DNA of 64,000 bases, taken from the NCBI RefSeq assembly GCF_004342025.1, contig NZ_SLWN01000010.1, positions 62,001 through 126,000 of the forward strand, written 5' to 3'. A program made the position numbers and the translations under genes. Source of the stretch: Kribbella steppae (GTDB lineage Bacteria; Actinomycetota; Actinomycetes; Propionibacteriales; Kribbellaceae). This document shows positions 55,643-64,000 of this stretch, piece after piece. Each line of letters starts with the position of its first letter. The stretch's first letter is position 1. Under the pieces are notes generated by a model. It was not told where the DNA came from. It did not search any database and saw only the letters and a program-made list of their open reading frames with translations.

Positions 55643-57295
55643 TCAGGCGAAGAGGTTTTCGGCGTCCACGATCGTGTACGCATAGCCTTGTTCGGCCAGG
55701 AAGCGCTGGCGGTGGGCGGCGAATTCGGCGTCGACTGTGTCGCGGGCGACGATGGAGTAGAACCTCGCGGTCCGTCCGTCGCCCTTGGGGCGGAGGACGC
55801 GGCCCAGGCGCTGAGCCTCTTCCTGGCGGGAGCCGAAGGTGCCGGAGACCTGGATGGCGACGGACGCCTCGGGCAGGTCGATGGAGAAGTTGGCGACCTT
55901 GCTGACCACCAGGCGGTTGACCTCGCCCTTGCGGAACGCCTCGAACAGCCGCTGGCGTTCGCGGACCGTCGTCTCGCCCTTGATCACCGGGCACTCCAGC
56001 CGTTCGCCGAGCTCGTCCAGCTGGTCGATGTACTGACCGATCACGAGCAGCGGCTCACCCGCGTGGTGCTCGGCGATCTGCCGTACCAGCCTCGACTTCG
56101 CCGGGGTCGATGCGGCCAGCCGGTAGCGGTCCTCCGGTTCCGCGGTCGCATACACGAACCGCTCGGTCTGCTCCAGGTCGACCCGCACCTCGATGCAGTC
56201 GGCCGGTGCGATCCAGCCCTGCGCCTCGATGTCCTTCCACGGCGCGTCGTACCGCTTCGGGCCGATCAGCGAGAACACGTCACCCTCGCGTCCGTCCTCC
56301 CGGACCAGGGTCGCGGTCAGGCCGATCCGCCGCCGGGTCTGCAGGTCGGCGGTCATCCGGAAGATCGGCGCCGGCAGCAGATGCACCTCGTCGTACACGA
56401 TCAGGCCCCAGTCGCGCGCGTCGAACAGCTCCAGGTGCGAGTACACGCCCTTCCGGCGCGTGGTCATCACCTGGTACGTCGCGATGGTCACCGGGCGGAT
56501 CTCCTTGCGGGCACCGGAGTACTCGCCGATCTCGTCCTCGGTCAGGCTCGTGCGCTTCAGCAGCTCGTCTTTCCACTGCCGAGCGGACACCGTGTTCGTG
56601 ACCAGGATCAGCGTGGTCGCCGACGCCTGGGCCATCGCGGCTGCGCCGACGATCGTCTTCCCGGCACCACACGGCAGTACGACGACACCAGAGCCGCCAT
56701 GCCAGAACGAGTCCACTGCTTGCTGCTGGTACGGGCGCATGTCCCAGCCGTCCCGGACGAGCTCGATCTGGTGCGTCTCGCCGTCGACGTACCCAGCCAG
56801 GTCCTCAGCCGGCCAGCCGAGCTTCAGCAGGGTCTGCTTGAGGTGACCGCGCTCTGACGGGTGCACCAGCACGCTGTCGTCATCGATCCGCGCACCGAGC
56901 ATCGGCTTGACCTTGGCGCTGCGCAGTACCTCCTCCAGCACCGGCCGGTCGGTGGTGATCAGCACCAGACCGTGCTGCGGGTGCTTCTCGAGCCGCAGCC
57001 GTCCGTAGCGGTCCAGGGTCTCCGCGATGTCGACCAGGAGCGAGTGGGGGACGGGGTAGCGGCTGTAGCGCAGCAGAACATCAATCACTTGCTCGGCGTC
57101 GTGGCCGGCCGCCCGTGCGTTCCACAGCCCGAGTGGTGTCAGCCGGTAGGTGTGCACGTGCTCCGGGGCTCGCTCCAGCTCGGCGAAGGGGGCAATCGCC
57201 TTCCGGCAGTCAGTTGCGTCCGGATGTGCAGTCTCGAGCAGAAGCGTCTTGTCCGACTGCACGATCAGAGGACCGTCTGTCACTGCATCTCCCAT
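55643..57295 (-). CDS. XPB-type DNA repair helicase
   Basis: The 550-residue SF2 helicase has the XPB damage-recognition-like N-terminus (about 1-175), then MRPYQQQAVDSF, Walker A LPCGAGKTI, DEVH box (VYDEVHLLPAP), LTATLVREDG, and C-terminal motifs VIKGETTVRERQRLFEAFRKG and QRLGRVLRPKGDGRTARFYSIV. Bacterial XPB unwinds DNA 3' to 5' and is common in actinobacteria. The preceding gene encodes its usual associated protein. Confidence 0.95.
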   Translation of the reverse strand: MGDAVTDGPLIVQSDKTLLLETAHPDATDCRKAIAPFAELERAPEHVHTYRLTPLGLWNARAAGHDAEQVIDVLLRYSRYPVPHSLLVDIAETLDRYGRLRLEKHPQHGLVLITTDRPVLEEVLRSAKVKPMLGARIDDDSVLVHPSERGHLKQTLLKLGWPAEDLAGYVDGETHQIELVRDGWDMRPYQQQAVDSFWHGGSGVVVLPCGAGKTIVGAAAMAQASATTLILVTNTVSARQWKDELLKRTSLTEDEIGEYSGARKEIRPVTIATYQVMTTRRKGVYSHLELFDARDWGLIVYDEVHLLPAPIFRMTADLQTRRRIGLTATLVREDGREGDVFSLIGPKRYDAPWKDIEAQGWIAPADCIEVRVDLEQTERFVYATAEPEDRYRLAASTPAKSRLVRQIAEHHAGEPLLVIGQYIDQLDELGERLECPVIKGETTVRERQRLFEAFRKGEVNRLVVSKVANFSIDLPEASVAIQVSGTFGSRQEEAQRLGRVLRPKGDGRTARFYSIVARDTVDAEFAAHRQRFLAEQGYAYTIVDAENLFA

Positions 57296-57330
57296 TCACC
57301 GATGTCCGACCTTCCATTGTGCCTCAGCGG

Positions 57331-59616
57331 TCAACTGACCGGCCTGGCAGTGGAGATCCGGTGCAGGGCATAGGTCCTGGGTTGGTCGGCTCCCTCGTCG
57401 TACGCGGTGAGCCAGCCGTCGGCTACTCGGACGGGCTCGACGATGCGTTCGGAGGCGGTGCCATTGTGGTCGACGTACGAGATCCAGGTGCGGGTGTGCG
57501 CCTCGGCTGCGTTGGCCAGTACGCCGATTGTCTCCGCCGGGGCGGTGGACTCGACCAGACCCTGGTCGGCCGGGCGTTCGGCGGCGACGCGGTCGCCGGC
57601 CCGGACCTTCTCGATCACGGCCTTCACCTGGTCGTCGGTGAGATCCAGCGCGCTGTCGGCGAAGTCCCGGCTGCTACGACGACGTGGAGCGTCACCACGA
57701 CGTGTCCCCGTGCTCGTCACGTGCACAACCCCGTCGAACGTCTCCGCGAGCGGTGCAAGACCTGCCTCACGCAGCCGGCTCAGCACCATGTCCGGCGGCG
57801 ACGGCGACACCACCACGGTCGGAGCCAGCCGACGGAACCGGATGCCCGGCAGGTTCGAGTTGAGCAGGTGGGTGAGCACGTCCTCGTCATCACAGCGCAG
57901 GTACGTCGACGCCGTACCTAGCCGTAGTACGCCGTGACGCCGGGCAACGTCGTCGATGAGATACGTGAGCGGCTGGGGGACCGGTGTCCGTGAGTGCTCG
58001 GCCAGCCACTTGTGCAGTTGGTCCGCGGTCCGGCCAAGGTCGAAGGCACGACGTACCGAGCTCTCGCTGAACCTGTAGACCGCTGCACCGCCGTGCGACT
58101 CCACGTCGGCCATGGCAGACAACTCGTCCTGCACTGTGCGGACCAGTGGGCCAGGGGCGACTGCGGTGAGGTCGGCCTGGAGGAGCACCTCCGACACCGG
58201 CTCCGGGACCAGCGGGCGGATCGCCTCGGCCAGGTCGTCAGATGTGGGCTCTGCCTCCAGCAGCGGTCGCCCGTGCTGCGCCAGAACACCCAGGCCAGTC
58301 AGGCCGAGTAGTGCAGCCTCTGTGACAGTCCACTCGACCAGGTCGTCGCGGAACTGCCCACCACGTCGCGGCCGGTGCCAGGCGACCCAGGTGACCACTG
58401 ACTCGGTGGCAGGCGCCGTACTGGTTCCTGCTTCGGCCAAGGCTTGTAGAGCGAGCACACGGACCTCTGGGGCCAGCAGGCGTTCCAGGTCGGGTGCCAG
58501 CGCGTTGATGAGTCGCTCGCGAGCTGCGGCCGTCGCACCGCCGCTGTCACGTCTGCCGATCAGTCCGATCGCTCTGAGCCCGGTGAACCAGGCCATGACG
58601 AGCTGCGCCCATCGATGTGCGAGGTCCAGCTCCAGCCAGTCGTCGTACGCGCTCGTCGGCAGCCAGAACTCGTTGGTGCCTACCTCCACGGCTGCAACGA
58701 GTCCGGCGGCATACGCGATCTCCAGCACGGCGGCAGCTGTGTGCTCCTCCGCGCCGATCTTGCCGGCCAGGTTGCGCAGTTCACGGACGCCGATGCCGCC
58801 CGTGCGCAGTACTGGAGGTGGCTCGGTGCCGAGCTGCTCCAGAGCACGGTCAACCTGCCGCACGAGGTCGAGCGCCGCACCCGCTGCTGCACGGTCCGCG
58901 ATCGCTGCCGACACCTTCTTGCCGTCCAGCGGAGGTGGCGCGGGTCGTGTAGACGCGAGCACTCGTCCACCGCGCAGGTGCAGCCCGATCTGCCGCGGCA
59001 GCACGACAGTGTTGGCATCCTTCGGTACGACGAGACCGCGTGCGAGCAACCGCTCGACCGGCGTACGGGCCGACGCGATCGTCACCGGACGCTCGGCCTT
59101 CTCCACCGAACCGGTCGGCGGACCCCAGGTCAGCTTGTCCAGCACCTCACGGGCGTCCGGACCGGCCTCGTCGATCAGCTTGTCCAGATCACCGAAGTGC
59201 CTGGTGGTGACCGGACCCAGACCGGCCGGTGTCGGACCGAGTAGTTCGTGCACCGCGCGGATGGGCCGGAGGTCGTCCTCGGTACCCCACACCAACGCCA
59301 GATCGAGCAACTCGGCGACTCGCGGTCGCACAACCTCAGCAGGTTGAGCCACTCCAGCCGCCAAAGCCGCCAGATCCACCGGCTCCGGCAGGGCCGACAG
59401 CGACTCCAACAGATCGACCCCGAACTCGTCGAGCCGGTTGATCGCCCGCGCCGCCGACGCATTCGTCGTCGCCCGAGCCGCCAGCTGACTGGTGTCCGCC
59501 GGGATCGGCATCGCCAGATCCGGACGCCGCTGCAGCAACAGACCGAGCGCAGCGTCGTCCCAGGCACGTAACGCCTCAGCGAGGGTACGTGGGCGGTTCC
59601 GCTCGGTTGTGCTCAT
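57331..59616 (-). CDS. XPB-associated protein (helicase C-terminal/XPB-Ssl2-type domain)
   Basis: The 761-residue protein, just upstream of the XPB helicase, starts TLAEALRAWDDAALGLLLQRRPDLAMPIPADTSQLAARA, the usual beginning of this actinobacterial family. It is mostly helical with several winged-helix-like regions and lacks Walker motifs. The C-terminal part (about 560-760) includes RRHGVLRLGTASTYLRCDD and ends in a WYL-like segment (RTWISYVDHNGTASERIVEPVRVADGWLTAYDEGADQPRTYALHRI), which may bind nucleic acid or ligand. The gap of 35 bases to the helicase start indicates one transcript. Confidence 0.9.
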   Translation of the reverse strand: MSTTERNRPRTLAEALRAWDDAALGLLLQRRPDLAMPIPADTSQLAARATTNASAARAINRLDEFGVDLLESLSALPEPVDLAALAAGVAQPAEVVRPRVAELLDLALVWGTEDDLRPIRAVHELLGPTPAGLGPVTTRHFGDLDKLIDEAGPDAREVLDKLTWGPPTGSVEKAERPVTIASARTPVERLLARGLVVPKDANTVVLPRQIGLHLRGGRVLASTRPAPPPLDGKKVSAAIADRAAAGAALDLVRQVDRALEQLGTEPPPVLRTGGIGVRELRNLAGKIGAEEHTAAAVLEIAYAAGLVAAVEVGTNEFWLPTSAYDDWLELDLAHRWAQLVMAWFTGLRAIGLIGRRDSGGATAAARERLINALAPDLERLLAPEVRVLALQALAEAGTSTAPATESVVTWVAWHRPRRGGQFRDDLVEWTVTEAALLGLTGLGVLAQHGRPLLEAEPTSDDLAEAIRPLVPEPVSEVLLQADLTAVAPGPLVRTVQDELSAMADVESHGGAAVYRFSESSVRRAFDLGRTADQLHKWLAEHSRTPVPQPLTYLIDDVARRHGVLRLGTASTYLRCDDEDVLTHLLNSNLPGIRFRRLAPTVVVSPSPPDMVLSRLREAGLAPLAETFDGVVHVTSTGTRRGDAPRRRSSRDFADSALDLTDDQVKAVIEKVRAGDRVAAERPADQGLVESTAPAETIGVLANAAEAHTRTWISYVDHNGTASERIVEPVRVADGWLTAYDEGADQPRTYALHRISTARPVS

Positions 59617-59665
59617 CCCTACAACGGTACGGCCCCAACCCCATCCACCACTAACCGTTCCCGGT

Positions 59666-60448
59666 TTACTCGGCGGCGCCGGCGAATCCGATGCGGTGGA
59701 AGCCCACGCGTTCGTAGACGGCGGCGACCGCGTCGCTCTCCGCCGAGAGGAGGACGAGGTCGACGCCGTTGGCGAAGGCGTGCTCGACCAAGGTGGACGT
59801 GACGGCTGCGGCCAGACCCCTGCGACGCATGGCGGGCAGGGTCGCGACTCCGACGATCTCGGTGGTCGAGCCGACCGGCTGGTGTTGCCCGCTGGAGACC
59901 AGGCCGTCGTCGGTGAACGCGGCCGCCGATACGGTCACGCCGTCCCGAGCCCGGCCCAGCAATCCCTTGATCATGTCGTCCGGTATCTCGGCCGCCTTCG
60001 CGTCGCGTTCCGCGGGTCCGGCCGCTCCGACCGCCGTACCGGCGTCACCGAAGGCGAGTCCTGCGACGGCCCGGCCTTGTCGCAGGAGAGCCTCCTCCGC
60101 AGGCAGGATCTCGCAGCGCGCATCCGCGGTCGCCGGGCGGAAATCGTCGCGCTCGAGCACGAGCAGCGGGTGTTCGACCACGGTCAGCCCGGCCGCGGCG
60201 GCTGCTGGGCCCAGCGACGGGCAGGTCTCGACGACCCATTCGAAGCTCAGCGGGATGCCGAGCTCCTCGCACCGGGATCGCACTGCCTCGACGTCCGAAG
60301 GCTCGATGGTTCGACCGGAACCCGGAACCGGGCGGGCGTAGTACGGCCAGACCGTCGTACTGCGGAAGAGCGTGAACGGCCCGACCTGCTCGGCGACCGA
60401 GCCGGACAGCGGGACCGCATGAAGGTAATTGTCGACTCTGGTGATCAT
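59666..60448 (-). CDS. GNAT family N-acetyltransferase
   Basis: I use ATG 60448 (MITRVDNYLHAVPL); an upstream start would add six residues. The 260-residue protein has a degenerate N-terminal region and a C-terminal GNAT domain with VGVATLPAMRRRGLAAAVTSTLVEHA (acetyl-CoA loop) and AVYERVGFHRIG. The substrate is unknown. Divergent from the alpha/beta hydrolase. Confidence 0.88.
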   Translation of the reverse strand: MITRVDNYLHAVPLSGSVAEQVGPFTLFRSTTVWPYYARPVPGSGRTIEPSDVEAVRSRCEELGIPLSFEWVVETCPSLGPAAAAAGLTVVEHPLLVLERDDFRPATADARCEILPAEEALLRQGRAVAGLAFGDAGTAVGAAGPAERDAKAAEIPDDMIKGLLGRARDGVTVSAAAFTDDGLVSSGQHQPVGSTTEIVGVATLPAMRRRGLAAAVTSTLVEHAFANGVDLVLLSAESDAVAAVYERVGFHRIGFAGAAE

Positions 60449-60555
60449 CGCGACGCAGTGAATCACCCCCGGCGGGACGGGCGCCAGGGATTATGTCGAA
60501 GTTGGCGCACCGGCTCCGACGTTCCCTCGTCAGCGACGACACGAGGAGGACGGAC

Positions 60556-61326
60556 ATGCAGAAGGTGACATCCGCGGACGGTACGACGATCGCGTACGAG
60601 CGCCAGGGCAGCGGCCCACGGCTGATTCTGGTCGCCGGCGCGCTGTGCGATCGAGGTGCGCTGCGCCCACTGGCCGACGAACTGGCCAAGGACTTCGACG
60701 TGGTGACCTACGACCGCCGCGGCCGCGGTGACAGCGGCGACAGTACGCCGTACGCCGTCCAGCGCGAGGTGGATGACATCGGCGCGCTGCTCACCGCTCT
60801 CGGCGGTACGGCGGCTATCTACGGCCACTCGTCGGGCGCCGCGCTCGCCGCCGTGGCTGCGGGCGCGGGGCTGCCGTTCACACAGGTGGTGCTGCACGAG
60901 CCGCCGTATGGGCCGGAGGATGTCGACACAGAGGACGAGGGCGCACAGGTGATCGAGTTGCTCGCCGCCGACCGGCGTCGCGAGGCCATCGAGCTGTTCC
61001 TGATGCTCGCGGGGATGCCGAAGGAGGCCGCGCTGGAGACCGCGGCCGCGCCCGGTCTGACGGACCTCGCGCCGACCCTCGCGTACGACTTCGCCGTGAT
61101 GGACCACGCCTCACCCGGTGGGCGGGTGCCGTTCGAGTTGCTCGGCCGGATCACGCAGTCGACCCTCGTCGTGGCCGGGACCGCGTCGCCGCCGTTCATG
61201 GTCGACGCGGCGCACCGGATCGTGAAGGAACTGCCGGCCGCGTCACTGTCCGAACTGGCCGACCAGGATCACGTCGTACCGCCGGAGATCCTCGCGCCGG
61301 TCCTACGTGCCCATCTCCTCGAGTAG
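60556..61326 (+). CDS. Alpha/beta-hydrolase
   Basis: ATG 60556 follows GAGGAGGAC and is preferred to a start at 60493. The 256-residue protein has the fold signature VAGALCDRGALRPLADELAKDFDVVTYDRRGRGDSG and nucleophile elbow YGHSSGA with the catalytic Ser. It also has VVAGTAS with the acid region, and a C-terminal His in DQDHVVPP. Typical small esterase or haloperoxidase-like hydrolase; substrate unknown. Confidence 0.92.
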   Translation: MQKVTSADGTTIAYERQGSGPRLILVAGALCDRGALRPLADELAKDFDVVTYDRRGRGDSGDSTPYAVQREVDDIGALLTALGGTAAIYGHSSGAALAAVAAGAGLPFTQVVLHEPPYGPEDVDTEDEGAQVIELLAADRRREAIELFLMLAGMPKEAALETAAAPGLTDLAPTLAYDFAVMDHASPGGRVPFELLGRITQSTLVVAGTASPPFMVDAAHRIVKELPAASLSELADQDHVVPPEILAPVLRAHLLE

Positions 61327-61332
61327 CTGGTT

Positions 61333-61704
61333 TTAGTCGGCGATGATCTCGATCGACATCCTGTCGGGGTAGAAGGCCAGGTACTCGCGGATGTCGGCGA
61401 CCGCGTCGTACGGCTGCTCGTAGGTCCACACCGCGTTCACCCCGGCCGCGCCGGCGGGCAGGACGCTGTAGTACGACGCGTCGCCCTTGTACGGGCAGTA
61501 GGTCTGGTGGTCGGTGCGCTCGAGCAGCGTCAGGTCGACGTCTTCGCGCGGGATGTACTGGACGGCGGGGTAGCTCGCCTCCTGCAGCGACAACGCGTCC
61601 CGGGTGTCCGCGATCACCTGATCACCGGCCTTCACCACCACCCGATCCGGGTTCTTCCCCACCGTGATCGGGTGGTCCGGACCAGGACTCTTCTTCTCCG
61701 CCAT
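61333..61704 (-). CDS. DUF427 domain protein
   Basis: ATG 61704 follows GGGAGA. The 123-residue protein contains the DUF427 fold: NPDRVVVKAGDQVIADTRDALSLQEASYPAVQYIPREDV, the family-typical TYCPYKGDASYYSV and VWTYEQPYDAVADIREYLAFYPDRM. Function unknown. It converges on the hydrolase gene with 6 bases between stops. Confidence 0.92.
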   Translation of the reverse strand: MAEKKSPGPDHPITVGKNPDRVVVKAGDQVIADTRDALSLQEASYPAVQYIPREDVDLTLLERTDHQTYCPYKGDASYYSVLPAGAAGVNAVWTYEQPYDAVADIREYLAFYPDRMSIEIIAD

Positions 61705-61774
61705 CAACGTCTCCCAAGGGGCGTGGTTCACCGTCAACATTTCAACAACCCGGGAGGGGGCGGTGGCATTCCCG

Positions 61775-62560
61775 CTAGAGCTGTTCGAGTTCGACCACGA
61801 GGCAGGGGCCGCCGTCGAAGGCGCCGCCGTCGATGCCGAGGACCAGGCCGTCGGCGTACAGGAGGGGCTCGGTGAGGTACGCCGGGTCGATGCCGAGCTG
61901 GTCGGCGACGATGCTGTGGCCGTGCACGATGCGGTGGCCGCCGAGGTGTTCCATCATGATGGAGGCCACCTGGCCTCCGCTCGGGCCGCGGAAGGCGTAC
62001 CGCGACGTCATCCGCCGCCAGATCTCCCACCAGACCACGATGTCGTCACTGTGCAGCTCGGCGCTTGCCGCGGCGTTGATCTGGTCGATCGTGTCACCCC
62101 ACTCGACGTACTCCGCGGTGTCGGAGTGCATCAGCAGGTGACCCGCGTCCAGCCCGAGCATCGGCTGGTCGAGCAGCCAGGCGACCTCGTCGTCGGTGAG
62201 CAGCTCCTGGTCGCGGTCCTGGCCGCCGTTCAGTACCCAGGACCGTTCGAAGCTGCGGGTGGTGATCCCGTCGTGCGGGACGAACGTGTCGCCGAACTTG
62301 TGCATCCCGAGCGCGAGGATCTCGTGGTTGCCGAGCAGCACCCGGATGTCCCCGGCCGGCGCCTGCCCGATCAGCTTGCGGACGAACCGCAGTACGCCGA
62401 TCCCGTCCGGACCGCGGTCGAAGAAGTCGCCGAGGAACCACAGCCGGGCGTCCTTCCCGGACCAGTTGCCGTCGGCATCGGTCAGCCCGGCCGCCTGGAG
62501 CGAGGCCTCGAGCTTCTCCGGGTGACCGTGGATGTCACTCACCGCATAGACAGCAGTCAT
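61775..62560 (-). CDS. Calcineurin-like metallophosphoesterase (PPP type)
   Basis: The 261-residue enzyme shows the five dimetal motifs: VSDIHGHP, LGDFFDRGPD, LLGNHEILAL, a later His (HLLMHSD) and HGHSIV. It is close to bacterial diadenosine tetraphosphatase or PPP protein phosphatases. No export signal. It lies 7 bases downstream of the Nramp gene, so it may be cotranscribed and use the transported manganese, which is a suggestion only. Confidence 0.93.
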   Translation of the reverse strand: MTAVYAVSDIHGHPEKLEASLQAAGLTDADGNWSGKDARLWFLGDFFDRGPDGIGVLRFVRKLIGQAPAGDIRVLLGNHEILALGMHKFGDTFVPHDGITTRSFERSWVLNGGQDRDQELLTDDEVAWLLDQPMLGLDAGHLLMHSDTAEYVEWGDTIDQINAAASAELHSDDIVVWWEIWRRMTSRYAFRGPSGGQVASIMMEHLGGHRIVHGHSIVADQLGIDPAYLTEPLLYADGLVLGIDGGAFDGGPCLVVELEQL

Positions 62561-62567
62561 ACCGGCG

Positions 62568-63803
62568 TCATCCTCTGAACGTCAGCACGATCAGGACGAC
62601 GTTGAGCACCGAGATGGCAGTCGCTACCAGGCATGCGGTGAGAGTAGTCGTCCACCGGTTGACAAAGTCACCCATGACGCGCCGGGACGCGGTCAATTTG
62701 ACCAGCGGCCAGAGCGCACACGGGATGCCGAAGCTCAGCACCACCTGCGAGACCACCAGGGCCCGGCTGGGGTCGATGCCGATCGCAAGGATCAGGAGCG
62801 CGGGCAGCAGCGTGACCAGCCGCCGGACCGCGAGCGGGACGTGGCGTCGCCAGAATCCCTCCAGGATCACCGAACCGGCGTACGTGCCGACCGATGACGA
62901 CGCGAACCCGCTGGCCAGCAGGGCGAGCGCGAACAACAGCGCCGGCACCTCACCGAGCCGGACGCTGATTGCACTGTAGGCGGCGTCGAGTGAATCGGCT
63001 CCGGTACCGTCCAGGGCGGCCGCGGCGACGACCACCATCGAGAGGTTCACCGCACCGGCCAGCGCCATCGCGACGGCCACATCCGCCCGGGTGGCTCGCA
63101 GTACGCGCGTCTTGCCTGCGGGCGAGCCCAGGGTCTTCCAGTGCCGGTCGGTGACGAGTGCGCCGTGCAACCAGATCGCGTGCGGCATCACGGTCGCGCC
63201 GAGCATGCCGGCCGCCAGCACCAGCGACTCGGTCCCATCCAGCCGCGGCACCATTCCGCCGACCACACCGGCCGCGGACGGCTCTGACTGCACCGTGGAC
63301 ACCACGAACCCGACCAGTACGACGGCGAGCAGCCCGATGATCACCGCCTCGAACGGCCGCTGCCCACGCTTCGACTGATAGATCAGCAAGCCGAACGACA
63401 CCGCGCCGGTGATCACACCGCCGAGCAGCAGCGGGATGTCGAACAGCAGATTCAGCGCGATCGCACCGCCGACCACCTCGGCCAGGTCGGTCGCGATCGC
63501 CACCAGCTCGGCCTGCCCCCAGAGGGCGGTCGACGTGGATCGCTTGAAGTGGTCGCGGCACAACTGGGGGAGGGTCTGCCCGGTCGCGATACTCGCCTTG
63601 GCGGCCAGATACTGCACCAGGACGGCCATCAGGTTCGCCCCGACCACCACCCAGCAGAGCAGATAGCCGTACGTCGCCCCGGCCGCGATGTTGGTCGCGA
63701 AGTTGCCCGGATCCACATACGCGACGGCCGCAACGAAGGCCGGTCCGAGCAGCAAGAGCCCGGACCGGCTGAGTTGCCGCTTCAACGGCCCCGGCGCATA
63801 CAT
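62568..63803 (-). CDS. mntH: Nramp-family divalent metal (Mn/Fe) transporter
   Basis: The 411-residue protein has eleven predicted membrane helices and the metal-binding motifs of Nramp: DPGN in helix 1 (residues 31-34) and MPHAIWLHGAL (MPH) in helix 6. The substrate is therefore Mn(II) or Fe(II), imported with protons. An MntR-type operator was not recognised upstream. The gene begins 47 bases after the stop of the partial gene at the window edge. Confidence 0.93.
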   Translation of the reverse strand: MYAPGPLKRQLSRSGLLLLGPAFVAAVAYVDPGNFATNIAAGATYGYLLCWVVVGANLMAVLVQYLAAKASIATGQTLPQLCRDHFKRSTSTALWGQAELVAIATDLAEVVGGAIALNLLFDIPLLLGGVITGAVSFGLLIYQSKRGQRPFEAVIIGLLAVVLVGFVVSTVQSEPSAAGVVGGMVPRLDGTESLVLAAGMLGATVMPHAIWLHGALVTDRHWKTLGSPAGKTRVLRATRADVAVAMALAGAVNLSMVVVAAAALDGTGADSLDAAYSAISVRLGEVPALLFALALLASGFASSSVGTYAGSVILEGFWRRHVPLAVRRLVTLLPALLILAIGIDPSRALVVSQVVLSFGIPCALWPLVKLTASRRVMGDFVNRWTTTLTACLVATAISVLNVVLIVLTFRG

Positions 63804-63850
63804 GAGAGAAGTCTCTACGACGGCGCCAGCAGCGCAACCCCAGGCGGGCG

Positions 63851-64000
63851 TCAGGTGCCGGTGGAGGTACCGAGCACCTTGCTCGCCTTGGCCACCGCAT
63901 CAACCACCGGCTCCTCGATGTCCGACCTGTCGAAGTCCATGGTCAGCAGTACGTCGCCGAGCCCGGTAAAGGCGAAGACCACCTCGAGACCCTCCAGCGG
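63851..64000 (-). CDS. 3' end of an unidentified gene (partial)
   Basis: An open frame runs in from the window edge and stops at TGA 63851-63853, giving the last 49 residues: PLEGLEVVFAFTGLGDVLL near the start of the visible part and DIEEPVVDAVAKASKVLGTS at the end. Composition and codon use are normal for the region. Too little is visible to name it. Confidence 0.7.
   Translation of the reverse strand, partial: PLEGLEVVFAFTGLGDVLLTMDFDRSDIEEPVVDAVAKASKVLGTSTGT

Overview
The window is chromosomal DNA from a high-GC actinobacterium. Signs of this are very GC-rich codons, many ATGA and TGATG start/stop overlaps, GTG starts, a PknG-type kinase locus, a HelD-type helicase, a bacterial XPB helicase and an actinobacterial Pth2-like hydrolase. 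The frequent 'gtacggcg/tacgccg' codon pairs and the large sugar-related gene content would fit Kribbella or a relative in the Propionibacteriales. That genus call is inference, not proof. I found no rRNA, tRNA, CRISPR array, integrase or complete insertion sequence.

Layout. 0-3.4 kb: a secreted RNase Sa-type ribonuclease, a GNAT acetyltransferase, a small membrane protein and an epoxide hydrolase. 3.7-16 kb: a tightly coupled ten-gene minus-strand operon. Read in transcription order it encodes a TelA-family protein, an unknown protein, a CbbX/SpoVK-type AAA+ ATPase, a GlnX-like membrane sensor, a GlnH-like amino-acid-binding lipoprotein, a coiled-coil protein, a PknG-like kinase, a PP2C phosphatase, a von Willebrand A protein and an FHA protein. 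The kinase, phosphatase and FHA protein carry related zinc ribbons. The operon extends the mycobacterial GlnH-GlnX-PknG-GarA amino-acid sensing pathway and is the strongest candidate system here. 16.1-17.4 kb: thyA and folA, joined by a 27-codon mini-ORF whose near-copy reappears before an ArsR gene at 35.1 kb.

17.5-28.6 kb: a Pth2-like gene, an ArsR/AHSA1/two RibD-C-reductase operon, a leaderless HTH/ClpN/DUF998 operon, a multicopper oxidase with two small membrane proteins, a LacI regulator with a nested palindromic operator, cutC, a DUF4031 gene and a stand-alone divergent EF-Tu. 28.9-34.7 kb: two paralogous membrane proteins built as HD domain, five membrane helices and PQQ-type beta-propeller, on either side of a Gfo/Idh/MocA oxidoreductase. 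The first HD domain looks intact and the second has lost its HD pair. 34.7-36.4 kb: ArsR regulator and MFS exporter.

36.5-54.8 kb is glycan-related: an RpiR/MurR regulator with secreted GH20 hexosaminidase and GH29 fucosidase, then a CUT1-type ABC importer, cytoplasmic sialidase, NanA/DapA-type aldolase and FadR-type GntR regulator. Between these lie two TPM-like membrane proteins, a HelD-type helicase and a PAP2-type phosphatase. A 165-bp inverted-repeat element sits directly in front of the GntR gene. 54.9-64 kb: a 5'-truncated DUF559 nuclease gene flanked by 20-bp direct repeats, XPB helicase and its associated protein, a GNAT protein, an alpha/beta hydrolase, a DUF427 protein, a metallophosphoesterase, an Nramp transporter and the 3' end of one further gene.
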